From Rotaria sp. Silwood1 (lineage: Eukaryota > Rotifera > Eurotatoria > Philodinida > Philodinidae): DNA of 64,000 nucleotides. This document shows, in pieces, positions 52,442 through 64,000 of the stretch (position 1 is its first letter; each line of letters opens with the position of its first letter). A model generated the notes under the pieces. It had not been told where the DNA came from. It did not search any database and saw only the letters and a program-made list of their open reading frames with translations. The position numbers were made by a program, and so were the translations under genes. The stretch is from NCBI GenBank assembly GCA_905250075.1, contig CAJNOP010000011.1, positions 744,001-808,000 on the forward strand. Reading direction: 5' to 3'.

Positions 52442-55400
52442 CATTCTTCAGCAATTGATGATAATCAACAAATATTACCTGCACACAATGATAATGATGA
52501 CCTAATAAATGATGAGAATCCAGTTATAATTACACATAATAATGAAGAAAATCAAACAAATAAACCATTAAAACGAAAAGTTGTTTCATTTAGTACAATG
52601 CCATTTGAGAAAAAAGTTGCTGATGGTAAGTCAAAGATCAAAAAACATAGATTTTGTTTTTCGATTATTTCTATTAACAAATCTATTAGTTAATATAATA
52701 ATTTCCGCTTGTATTCAGTCAAATCACGTATAATAATAGCATTTAAATATATATATATATGTATGTTATCTATATAGTTTGCGATTGTCTTCGTTATATG
52801 CAAGAAGGAAGTGATTTTCTCAAAGTTCGTTCATATGCACGTCAATTTCGTCGTTTATATAAACTTAATGATACATTAACAGCTATAAGTTGGTATCCAA
52901 CATCAAAAAAACCATCAAAAGCTACTAGTAAAATTTCTAGAAAAAAAATTAAATTTTAAATTTTGTTATTATGTTAATCTTTCATTTACTGTTTTAGTTA
53001 CTATTGATTCAATAAAAGAAATACGATTAGGAAAAACTACAGAACGTCTTCGTGAATGTGCACATCAATTTCAAAATGAATCACTTTTTTCAATTATTTA
53101 TACAAATGAACATAATCAATATGTTTCATTAGATCTTGTTGCAAGTAGTGCTGATGAAGCAAATATATGGGTAACTGGTTTATCATGTCTTATTGCTGAA
53201 CAAGGTAAACCATCGTCACCAGCAGGTAATTAAAAAAAAGAAAATAACCATTTTATCATCATAGAAGTACTAGCACATGTTTTTATTTAATATATAAATT
53301 AATCAAAATAATCTATTTAATGGAATATATATATAAATATTTTATTTTTGTATTCAGTCGAAATGACATTGGAATAATTCTATAATAGAATAATGAGATT
53401 TTATAAAATTACATGATGTTTTAACAGTAGTATTGTTGTCCGGAAACTTGAAAATCTTTTCCTTCCGTTTACTTCGTATTGTTAATTTTGAATGTATTAT
53501 ATGAGTGTAACATTTTAATTAGTTCCTCTTGTAAAATTTTTTTTGTCATTCATTACAGAAAATTACTTACATAGAATAATATATTTTTATTAAATAACAA
53601 AAAAGACACCTCCTACACAGATTTTTCAATTCTATAATTAATATTCTTTTTTGAAATTTAGCTTTAGAAGATCGTCAACAAATACGTAATCGATGGTTAC
53701 GTGATGCATTTGCAGTTGGTTTACCATCACCAACAGGTGAATCGGAACAAATAAATCAGAGTGAAGATCGACCAATTACAACAATGAATTCAATTGATGA
53801 AGACGAAGCTATACGATTATTAATTGATTATGGAATTTCCGAAGATAAAGCTAAAGTTCGATTACAAGTAAAAATTATATTTCGTGTTTTTTTTTTTTTT
53901 TTTTTGTTTAATAAATAAATAAAAATTAAAAAATTTTAATTAAAGGAAATGCAAACAACTAAAACTGAAAATGCACGTGGATATTTTTCAACAGAAGAAC
54001 TTGTTAATGTATTCAAAGAACTTTCAACTCGACCAGAAATATATCATTTACTTGTCAGGTACATAAATAATAATTTATTCAATATATTTATTATTAATTT
54101 TTATTCTTTTTTTTTTTATAAAAGATATTCTCGTAATCAAGATTTTTTATCAACTGAAGATCTAACATTATTTCTTGAAGCTGAACAAGGCGTAAAAATT
54201 AATTAATTATTTATTTTAATAAGAATATACTTATATTTGCTTTTTCTTTTACTCAATTTTAAATTAGATGTCAAAAATAACACGTGAAAAATGTGCAGAA
54301 ATTATTCATGAATTTGAACCATCAACTGAAGCAAAATTTTTAGGGCATTTAGGTATTGATGGTATGTTTATTAGACAAGAAAAAAAAAACCAAATTCTTA
54401 TTTTTTATACAATATATATATATATATTTAAAGGTTTTACTAATTATCTATTGTCACCTGAATGTGATATATTTAATCCAAATAATCGAACTATATGTCA
54501 TGAAATGAACCATCCACTTAATCATTATTTTATTGCATCATCACATAATACGTAAATATGAATTAATTAATATTTTATTTTCTTTAAGAAATTTATAAAT
54601 CAAAGTTTATTATAAGAAAATTTATATTAATTGTAAATAAGTCAATAAAGAAAATATATTCGAGAAAAATTTAATTTATATTGCAAGTTTTATGTTGAAA
54701 TTAACTCAATTAAATATAAAATTTATTTTTAAATAATTTTTTTTGTTATGTTTTTTGGATTTTATTTCAGTTAAAATTTAACATTGGAAAATATACATTT
54801 ATTATTATTATTATTTGATATAAAGTATGAATATATTTTAGATTAATTTAGTTTGTGTAGTGAAAAAAAAAGCATGTTAATATGAAAATAAATTAAGATG
54901 AATACTGAATGTGAATTATATTATTTGTTAGTCTAGGCAGATCTAAGTAGAGTGACAGTAGACTTTCTATTTACATATATTATATAATTAGAAAAGACTT
55001 AATCATTTTTTAGATGTGTCCTTGTGGATAAATAATAAATCACCTCTTCATATATAAGCAAAATGAGCTAAAGGATTCCTTGAGAAATATAAATATTGTT
55101 CTATTCATAGATTTCTTTTGGCCGATCAATTAAAAGGTCCATCTAGTGTTGATGGATTTATTCATGCATTAATGCGTGGTTGTCGCTGTTTGGAACTTCA
55201 TTGTTTTGATGGACCAGATGGTCAACCATTAATTCATAATGGAACATTAACATCTCGTATACCTTTAAATGAAGCACTTGAAGCTATTAATAATTATGCA
55301 TTTGAAACATCTTGGTTAGTTAATACCTTAATTTAACAAAAAAAAAACAAAAATCTTTTTTCATTTTTCTTATTTTTCTTTTATGTAGTTATCCATTAAT

Positions 55401-58400
55401 ATTATGTATTGAATTACAATGTAGTGTTAATCAACAAGAACGTTTATCTCAATTATTAATTGAAATATTTGGTGAAAAAATATTTCTTGATTCATTACCA
55501 ATAGATACAAATATTTTATCAAATGAATATCGATCATTACCATCACCAAATGATTTACGTGGAAAAATTATTATTAAAGTAAAATATAAAATTATTACTT
55601 TATTTTATTTTAAATAAAATAATTTTTTAGGGTAAAAAATTACCTTTATTAATTTCAAATGAAATTAATAAAGATTATGGAGAAATAACAGATGATGATG
55701 ATTGTTATGAAGATAATAGAAGACGATCAAAAAAGGTTTTAAAAAAAGAAATAATTCAAATATTTTAAAATAAAAATTGTTTTCATTTTTTTTTTCTATA
55801 GGATATCAATAGTAAAAAACATCGAAAATTATCTCGTGTATTTTCTGATCTTGTTTATTTACTTCGTTCAACACCATTTGAAGATTTTGATACATCATTT
55901 AATGAACGTAAGAAAAAAGTTATTCTTTAAAAAACACACACACACATATACACAAAAAAAAAATTCTAGAACAATCAGGACAAGTATGTACATTTAGTGA
56001 AAATGCTGGTTTACGTTTAGCAAATAGTGATGCTGAACAATTTGTTAATTATAATAAACGTTTTCTATCACGTATATCTCCTGGTACATGGCGTGTTGAT
56101 TCATCAAATTTAAATCCACAAGATTTTTGGAATGTTGGTTGTCAAATGGGTAAGTTAAATATTAACAAAAGAAAAGAAAAGAAAAAAAAATAAAACCAAA
56201 CAAATCGATATTTATTTTTATTTAATATCAATGAAAAGAAAAACTTTAGAAATATCAATGATTATTTTTTTTTTTTGGTTTTTCGAGATAAACATGATGA
56301 ATAGATATATTAGGTAATTTTGCTGATTGCTTATTTTTTGCTTGAGATGGCTTACTTATATCTTTGATTTCAATATAAATCTAAATTGATTTTTGAACAC
56401 AACAACTTAAAAAAAAAATAAAATAAATCGAATTTAATTTTAAAAATATATTTATTTAGTTGCAATGAATTATCAAACAGCAGGAAAATTTATGGATGTA
56501 TATTTTGGTCGATTTCTAAGTAATGGTGGTTGTGGTTATGTACTTAAACCAACATATTTACGTTATGATAATGCAGCTGCAGCTAGTGCAGCTTCATCAT
56601 CAATTGTTAGTGGAAGACTTTCAACAAATCTTTATTCATCAAATACACCTCAAATACTTCATATTAAAGTATTAGACAAAAAAAAACAATAACAACAAAT
56701 TATTTTTCTTTTTCTTTGAAAAAAAAACAGGTTATTAGTGCATTACATCTTCCAAGACCTGAACAAGCAGAATTAAAAGCCAATTCTGTTGATCCTTATG
56801 TTGTAGTACAAATATTTGGTGTACCAAGAGATTGTGATGAAGTACGAACAAAAACTGTTTATCATAATTGTAAGTGATGAATTCTTTTTTTTTTTCTTTT
56901 TTTTGTAATAAACAAATTAATTTAATGAAAAATTTTGTTTAGGGGAAAGTCCACAATTTAATGAAGCATTTGAATTTGAAATAGCTTTTCCTGAATTAGC
57001 ACTCGTTAGATTTGTTGTACTTGATGATGAATCACTTGATTATGATTTTATCGGACAATATACATTACCATTTGATTGTATTCAACCTGGTAAATAGATT
57101 AAAATAAAAAACAAAAAACAATTTTTTGAACTAAATTTTTATTCATAGGCTATAGACATGTTCATCTATATACTATCGGTGGTGATATCATTGCTAATGC
57201 TTATCTATTTGTGCACATTGTTGTCAATAGCAAATCATTAGCTGTTGTATGTATTCTGTTTTTTTTTGTTTTTAAATATTATTTATATTATCTTTCATAC
57301 TAAAATAGAAACCCCGTCGATCATTATCTCGTTATCGTCGTTCTCTATTACGTCGTAAATTACGTGTTGCTGCATTTCGACCAGTCAATCATCGGCAAAT
57401 CGATGATCTATTTAAAGTAAACTAAAACAAGAAAATATTTTATTACAGAAAAATTTCATTTTTTTTGTTCTTTTTTAATAATCTATAGTCAGTTATTCAA
57501 CCATTAGAAACTGCATTTGAATATCGACATGCTGTTGAACAAAGTCTATGTGAATTAAATGAAATGTGTGGTTTACCTGATATATCAAATGTAAAACAAT
57601 GTGTAAGAAAAATTGCTAGTCGATTACAAAAAGCAAATCTTGTCGGTGCTGTTACTATTCGAAATCAATCGGGTGTAAGTTACAAACAAAAAAAAAATCT
57701 ATTTTTCAATATAATATTTGTATGAAATACTTTCTCGTCAAATAGCTAAGATAAGAATCAAAGAAAAACCTTGATTATGGATAAATATGCATTATTTTCT
57801 ATCGTTCTTCTTATTAATGATTGTAACTGAAACACAAGAAACAGAAACTCTCTTTTATTAGTATATAAGAAGGGATAATTAGGAAATAGTTTGCGTTCTC
57901 TTCTTTAGAAGTGACATTAACAGATTTTCACATTTGTGTCTTTTTGTTTTTTCAAGGTACCTATTTTCGAATATTCTACAACATTACCAGAATTATCTCG
58001 ACAAAGTGTCGTTGCTTTAGAAGAAGTATGTTATATATAAAAGAAAAAAAAAAAAAGTTCAATAAAAATTTCATTCAAGGTCACTAATCGATGTCGTGCT
58101 TTAATTGATAATGGTAGTGTGATACATAAAAAAGTAAAAAAAAAATTATGTTTATTATTAAATAAATTTCTATTGATTTATAGTTATTTAATGTTCAAAC
58201 TGAAGTATGTGAAATGAGTAAAGACATTCCAAAATTACTTGAATCAAATGGTTTACGTGGAAAAAAATTTACAAAAGCAATTGATAATTTTTCATATAAT
58301 CTTGCTTTATTAAATGGTCAAACAGATTTATTAAATAAAGCTAAACAAGATGCAAATATAACTATTCGACAAGTAAATTATATTTATTCATAAATAGAAA

Positions 58401-58490
58401 ATAATGATTTTAAAATATTTCTATTTTTAATTATAGATTCTTGAAGCAGCTGAAACAACACATTTACTTGTTCAATCTGAACAATCTTAA
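52106..58490 (+). CDS. PLCL-like: Phospholipase C-like protein, catalytically defective (PLCL/PRIP type)
   Basis: Exons 52106-52625, 52778-52927, 52998-53225, 53662-53867, 53946-54058, 54125-54191, 54268-54361, 54434-54551, 55111-55314, 55389-55578, 55631-55735, 55802-55907, 55970-56149, 56460-56668, 56731-56869, 56943-57089, 57149-57246, 57309-57416, 57489-57674, 57957-58025, 58080-58133, 58184-58372 and 58437-58490: 1177 residues (human PLCL1/2 about 1100). A low-complexity N-terminus with poly-Asn leads into the PRIP signature [17 protein letters not shown], a PH domain ([13 protein letters not shown]), EF-hands, PLC X and Y boxes, C2 ([10 protein letters not shown]) and the family's C-terminal helical tail. 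Using PLC-delta1 numbering: H311, N312, E341 and E390 are kept, but D343 is His (LELHCFDG) and catalytic H356 is Asn (LIHNG). Relatives bind inositol phosphates and phosphatases and tune InsP3 signalling and receptor traffic rather than hydrolysing PIP2. AATAAA at 58608-58613. Confidence 0.93.
52388..52442 (+). repeat. AAT trinucleotide repeat encoding poly-Asn in PLCL
   Basis: About 18 codons, mostly AAT with two GAT interruptions, inside the first coding exon. It is expected to be length-variable. A shorter AAT array (reverse strand, 12914-12937) encodes poly-Asn in the Toll-like receptor. Confidence 0.9.
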
Positions 58491-59349
58491 TTCGATTAGT
58501 TAAAGTAACACACACACAGACGCAAGTCTTCTAACCGGTGTATGCATTTCGTTTTTTTTTTGTATTTAATCGATCATAATGTCCTTGTTTGTTGGTTTTA
58601 ATTTTTGAATAAATGCTATAATTTCTCCTGATTGTCTATATGTTTTACCTGTATTTCTATATATATATATGTGTGTGTATGTGTGCGTATGTATGATTAT
58701 TTTACTTTTGTTACGATGAGAATTTTTTTTTTTTTACAAATAAAAATATTCTTTGATTGATGACTTTATGAACAAATAAAGTACATATGTAGACACAACG
58801 ATTGACTATCATAGATTACATGCATTGGTCGTACAAACAGTGGGTAACCTTCTTGCATTTTGCGAATCATTCCTATTATTACTGATGCTGTGTAAGATGT
58901 AAACGATGGTTATACGCAACTCAATGTATGATGTTTATTCCATTTATCGATAGTTGCTTGTCTATCCATCTCTCTCTCTCTCTCTCTCTCTACTCCTTCG
59001 GCCAACGATGTAACCTATCTTTTAGATAGGTCTGTTGTTCTTCTTCTTTTCTTCTTCTTCTTCGTCTTCTTCTTGTTCTTCTTCTACTTCTTTTTTTTCT
59101 GATACATAACCCCGACACTAGAAGGATAACACTATCGAACACTGTTGTCGAAAGCCTTGTGTCTGTATGGTTGGTGATTGTGGCTAGCACAATTAGAAAG
59201 GGTAAAAAACTCATACGCGTTCCATCTATCATTAATAGCAATAGAGTCTATCGTCTCTGCAAAAGAACAATTGTCAAAGGTCAATAAGTTTTAGTTTAAG
59301 GGTGGTGGTGAACGTTCTATATTGAATATAAATAAAATAAATTTATTAA
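58491..59349. other. Intergenic with poly(A) signal and pyrimidine repeats
   Basis: AATAAA at 58608-58613; TG-rich run about 58661-58692; CT repeat about 58970-58991; CTT-rich tract about 59038-59095; a perfect 8-bp-stem hairpin ACCTATCT-TTT-AGATAGGT at 59011-59029. The Arg/Glu-rich reverse frame at 58990-59241 is a by-product of the CTT tract. Confidence 0.6.
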
Positions 59350-59453
59350 CCGATGGCCGAACAGGAAGAACACCACCACCCTCATCGAACAAAGGCNNNN
59401 NNNNNNCCGATGGCCGAACAGGAAGAACACCACCACCCTCATCGAACAAAGGC
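59350..59453. other. Assembly gap (10 N) with 47-bp duplicated flanks
   Basis: Ten Ns at 59397-59406 separate two identical 47-bp copies, 59350-59396 and 59407-59453, each beginning CCGATGGCCGAACAGG and ending AACAAAGGC. This is the pattern of two contigs that overlap by 47 bp but were joined with a fixed-size gap. The duplicate is probably not biological. Confidence 0.85.
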
Positions 59454-62400
59454 CTCGGCTAATATCAAATCGGCTAGTGATGGATCTGTATCACAAGTGA
59501 ATGTTAATGTATCCGATTTAGATGGCATATTTAATACTAGTGGTAATCCACCAAGTACAACAACAATTAGTACAATTGCTGTACAGGCTGGTGAATCTAG
59601 AATTGTTTTGGCTATTCTTCGAGTATGTACTTTTATGTGTGTTTCATATAATTAGAAAAAAATTTTATTTCAATTAAATCAAAAAAATATATATATAGAG
59701 TTCAGATATTGTTCGAGTACGTATACAACAAATGGAACCTGATTTAATGGATATTGGTTCAAATCTTGGTGATACAATTCAATATCAAACTGTTCATGAA
59801 GAATTAATTAGTAAACTAAGAGTAAAAAACTTTGATAATTTTATTTTTGTTTCTGTTTTTTTTTTTTAAATCATATTTATTGTCAATATTATTTAGGCTA
59901 AACAAGATCAAATAACAGAATTGTTGACGCGAGCAGATGATCTTGTCATTCAACAAAGATCTTATAATGAAGTCTATGAAGCTATGGCACGAAGTTTAGG
60001 TGAAGCATGGAAAGAACTTAATTTACAACTTGAAGGTCGAAGAAATTTATTAAATCAAGCTATCCGTTATCATACAATGGCTGCTCGAGTTTGTTATTTG
60101 TTTTGTTCATTAAAAAACAAAAAAAAACAAAACCTTTCCATTTTTTTGTAATTCTTTAGTTTAATGATCGAGTTCAAGAAGCTCGTTCATGGTTTAATTC
60201 ATTAGAACATGCAAATTTTGATAATAAATCATTAAATATATTATTTGACGAACATGATTTATATCGAAAAGAAATTTTAGAAGTATCATTAGATACATTA
60301 AACGAAGGACAATTATTACTTGAACATATTAAAAATTTAGGTGTATTAATTGAATCAATAAATCAACATTCAACTATTGCTGTATGTTATGAAATTGAAC
60401 ATTTACTTGGTATACATCAAGATGAACGACGTCAATTTGAAGATGAATGGGAAAGAAATCGAAAAATATTACATGAATATATACAAATGTCTGAAATAAA
60501 ATATGATATTGATCAAGTATATAAATAGAAATAGAAATAAAATAGAATAGAATTTTCTTTTTTTGTTTTTTTAGATATTCGATTGGTTAGAAAAACAAGG
60601 TCAAATTCATTTAGAAAATACTGATCTTGGACAATCATTAGATGATATTGAACGATTACAAAATATTCATAAAGATATTGAAATTGAATCACAAGTAATT
60701 TAATTGAAAAAAAAAATTTTTTTTTGTTTAACTAAATTTCTTTGTTTTTTTGCTTAGGTTATACATGATCAAGTTCTACGTTGTATGCGTGCTGTTGATA
60801 CATGGGTACATACGGGTTTAATACGAGCTGATCGTTTACATGCACATGCTCATACACTTTTAGTTCTATGGGAAAAATATGTACTTAAACTTGATATTCG
60901 TCGTCGATTATTAAGATTAGCACATCAATTTTATACAAATTCAATAAATGCATTATCAATACTTGATTCACTTGATAAACATCTTTCAACAATATCATTC
61001 GATCATTTACTTTCCAGTGAAGATCTTATACGTGAATGTAATCATATCAATGATGAATTAATTCAATCAACAGAAATTCCACTTCGTCAGGGACATATTT
61101 TATTAGAAAAAATTCAAACAAATAATTATAATTCAAAAATATTCTATGAACGTGTTTGTGATTTAGAAAAATGTATTGAAAATATACGAAATAAATTACG
61201 AAATGAATATGATAAATTAGATCGACAAGGATCATCATTATATCAAACATTTGATAATGAATGTACAACAATGCAATCATGGTTATTTAATGTAGTTGAA
61301 CATTTTCTTAATGCAAATAAATATTTAATTGATCTAAATAATTCAATTGATATAACAAAACAAACAAATGATTTTTTAGAATCTCATCAACAAATTATTG
61401 AACGTGATCTCAAGGTAGGACTAGATTATTTATTCTATGAAACCTATTATCAACGATAGATCAACAGTTGTTAATGTGTACATTTCTATCTATCATTGTC
61501 TATCTATAGAAAGACAAAACATGTAATGTCAATGATAATGACACTATTGATTGTATATTACTATTCTAGATTATTTTCATGGTTCAAGTATTTTAACCTC
61601 GCATTAATATGTCCTATGAATATTCTGAGAACAAGAATAAAAGTCTTTTTTGTATGAATGAGATTTTCCTCTGTAGTTTTTTCTTCTTTCTGTTAAGTTT
61701 AGAATTAACAAAGCTTTTATATGTTTATATTTATGTTTGTGAATCATAGGGTTAGATCATGTAATTAAGTTAACATATATGCTTGATGTCTAGTGCTTTT
61801 GCGTAATATATCAACAAGCTTTCATCATCCATTTTGTATAATTATTCTTTAGTCGTAAAACATTATTATTGTTTTCTTTTATGTATAGTACCAGATTATT
61901 GTAATTTGTATTAATTAGAAATATATAAAATCATCTTCTTACGATTCGATAATATTTTATTAAATAAAAAATTAATCAAAGACTTTATAAATTAATAATT
62001 TTATCTATTTCTAAAAAATTCTAAAATCTTGAATTTGAATCTATATAAACATAAATCTTGATGAGTCCTTTTTTTTTCTTAAGATAATTTTATCATGAAT
62101 GACATACGATGAAAGCTTTAATCTTAGAGAAATTAGCAAGGATGTTAAAAAAAACAAACTCGATATCTACATAGATGATAACGTGAGAAACTGATGACAT
62201 TCGTCAATTAAGTAAAAGTAAACATGGATAAAAGATTTTTGTTGACAAATAAAGAAAAAGTCTTTTTGTTTTTATTGAATCTAGTTAAATTAAGAAAGAA
62301 AACAAAAAAAAATAATATCTTCTATTTGTTTTTGTTTTGGTTGTTAGCGTCGTGAAGAAGATATTCATCGTCTTGGAACATTAGTTCACGAATTACAATC

Positions 62401-63616
62401 AAGTAATGATCGTAATTGGCAAATAGCTCGAACACGATTTGATAATCTGTTTATTTTATGGCAAAATTTATCTGATAAAATAATTCGACGTCATACACTT
62501 GCTCAATCTTATGTAGATTTTCAAAATCAAACTGAACAAGTATATTTAATTTTCTACATTGAAAAATTTATAAATAAAAATTTTCTTTTTATTTAAGTTA
62601 TCCAACGGTTTAGCTAGTATTGATGATGTGATACGTTATCGTGATAATATTGATCTATTACCTGAATCAGCAGTAAAACATATTGAAGAAACTTGGTCAA
62701 ATTTACGAAATAATTATCATGAAATAATTGAAAATAGTAAATGTATTCGTCATGCTTTGGAAACAGTATGTTAAATGAATTTATTTTTATTTTTTTTATT
62801 ATTGAATTTTATTATATTATAGGAATCTGAACAACTTAGTTTACAATTAAATGATACTTATCGTACAATATTTAATCAATGTGAACAAATAACTCGTCGT
62901 TTTGAACAAATATCTTTAAGTTTTGATTCATGGATTCGAAAATTAGAAAATTTAAGAGATTTTAAAAATCAATGGCAACAATTTATTGAAAGTGCAAGAC
63001 AAGTAAGAAAAATTAAAATAGAATCTATGCATAGTTGAATATATTTTGTATTCTATCTATAATAATATTCTTTAGACAATTGATAAAGTTTATCGATTTG
63101 AATTAAATATTGTTCCAGCACAAATTTCAATAAGTGATAATGTTGAAAAATATCAACGTTTACTTAGTGATTTTGCAAATCGTGTTCAAGTAAAAAAAAA
63201 GAAAAAAAAAATTTAGAATTTATTTATTTTTTATTGTGTTTTTGTTTTTTTTTTCAAAGGAAACAACACGTGAAGTTGAAGATCGTTTAAGTACAGCTGA
63301 ACAATTAGGTATGCGTGGTGAAACAAGTGGACAAAAAGAACAAATTGTTAATGAACTTGTTAAAGCTCATCAACAATATTTAACACGTATTAATCAAACA
63401 CGTAGTTTTCTACATACAATGATAAATTATTATAAAAATACATCAAAAATAGAAACACAATTTATTAATAATGAACGAATTATATCATCATTACCAAATG
63501 ATATTCGTAGTACAGAAGTTTTAGTAAGACAATATGAAGCTGAACGTGAAAAAATGATTCAAACTTATGAACAATGTCGACAAGATGCACAATCAGCTGA
63601 AAATAAAGCCAAACAG
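59353..63616 (+). CDS. CCDC141-like: CCDC141/CAMDI-like spectrin-repeat protein, 5' part
   Basis: Exons 59410-59622 (the same ATG is duplicated at 59353 before the gap), 59699-59821, 59897-60088, 60160-60516, 60575-60694, 60758-61414, 62348-62539, 62598-62765, 62823-63002, 63076-63189 and 63260-63616, then out of the window: 891 residues so far. After a His/Ser-rich start comes TTTISTIAVQAGESRIV, then MEPDLMDIGSNLGDT and NEVYEAMARSLGEAWKEL, which match the N-terminal part of vertebrate CCDC141 in order and spacing. The rest is long amphipathic helices typical of spectrin repeats (RSWFNSLEHANF, WLEKQGQIHLEN). No actin-binding domain precedes it. In vertebrates CCDC141 binds myosin II and DISC1 in migrating neurons; function here is inferred only. 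All ten internal introns are phase 0. A final donor CAG|GTTTGT is placed at 63617. Confidence 0.82.
61415..62347 (+). other. Long intron of the CCDC141-like gene
   Basis: 933 bp, donor GTAGGA, acceptor TTGGTTGTTAG; the other introns are 57-76 bp. AT-rich, nothing recognised. Confidence 0.75.
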
Positions 63617-64000
63617 GTTTGTGATCAAATTTCTTAGTAAGAGATAGACGAAAGTGTCTCGCACTCCAATAAATGTCTAAGCGATGTAGTGGGAGTGTCC
63701 ATTAGACGTCGAGTTAGAAACGAAAGAAGCGCAGGACAGTGTCCTGTCTATATATCTAATCACAATACCGAAAAATAAAATTGGCAAAAAACCTTTCCTT
63801 AATGGTATGGAGAAATAATTCAGAAAGATTCTAATCATAAATAACCATCTATGTAAGGACAAAAAGCATTAGATACGAGTATAAGCACAAATGATTAATC
63901 AATTCTACAGGAAGTCTTACAAAAGAGTATGTAATAATTGCTTTAAACGTTGTCCACAATTCTCTAAATTTTGTTCTTATTTTGAAGCTTCTGTTTTCGC
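63617..64000 (+). other. Intron, truncated by the window end
   Basis: Follows the donor at 63617. The open frame would stop within seven codons if not spliced. Contains the odd palindrome AGGACAGTGTCCT near 63733. No further exon before the window ends. Confidence 0.6.

Noticed and set aside
58990-59241. Arg-rich basic protein on the minus strand
   Set aside because: Produced by a CTT/CT pyrimidine tract in noncoding DNA upstream of the CCDC141-like gene.
1-64000. CRISPR arrays, bacterial operons or prokaryotic defence systems
   Set aside because: Pervasive GT-AG introns and animal-specific protein families show nuclear metazoan DNA; no regularly spaced repeats were seen.

Overview
This is a stretch of animal nuclear genome: very AT-rich, intron-rich, with GT-AG introns mostly 50-90 bp long and strongly A/T-ending codons. 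Joining exons at GT-AG sites gives nine genes with unbroken reading frames; each complete model has a total length divisible by three, and a tenth coding locus is an eroded remnant. A small-intron lophotrochozoan fits best. A rotifer, probably a bdelloid such as Rotaria, is my first guess because of the divergent ARM/TIR/SAM protein, the protostome-type Toll receptor and the compact genes, but nothing here proves the taxon. All names come from remembered family sequences; no search was run.

Minus-strand block, 4.7-16.8 kb: two innate-immunity-type genes lie head to tail. The upstream one (16812-10197) is a Toll-like receptor with signal peptide, two LRR blocks with cysteine clusters, one membrane helix and a TIR domain. 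The next (8590-4725) is a soluble protein with armadillo/HEAT-type helices, a degenerate TIR domain, a SAM-like domain and a polybasic CAAX-like tail. A 618-bp near-palindromic element sits in its first intron.

From 16.8 to 29.3 kb I find no intact gene. This region holds microsatellites, a decayed inverted repeat, a frameshifted coding remnant and, inside that remnant, a 180-bp hAT-type MITE with perfect 11-bp terminal repeats and an 8-bp target duplication.

Plus-strand block, 29.3-64 kb: a palmitoyltransferase of the ZDHHC17/13 type, a choline/ethanolamine phosphotransferase (CEPT1 type), the dynein regulator NDE1/NDEL1, a tail-anchored RGS9-binding-protein-like protein, a DPF/BAF45 double-PHD chromatin protein, a DRAM-family membrane protein, a catalytically defective phospholipase C-like protein (PLCL/PRIP), and the start of a CCDC141-like spectrin-repeat protein that runs off the window. 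Three of the gaps between neighbours are only 249-279 bp and lack AATAAA, whereas the wider gaps that were checked contain it, except the one after the incomplete last gene. This suggests operon-like units. An unresolved 10-N assembly gap flanked by a 47-bp duplicate lies at the start codon of the last gene.
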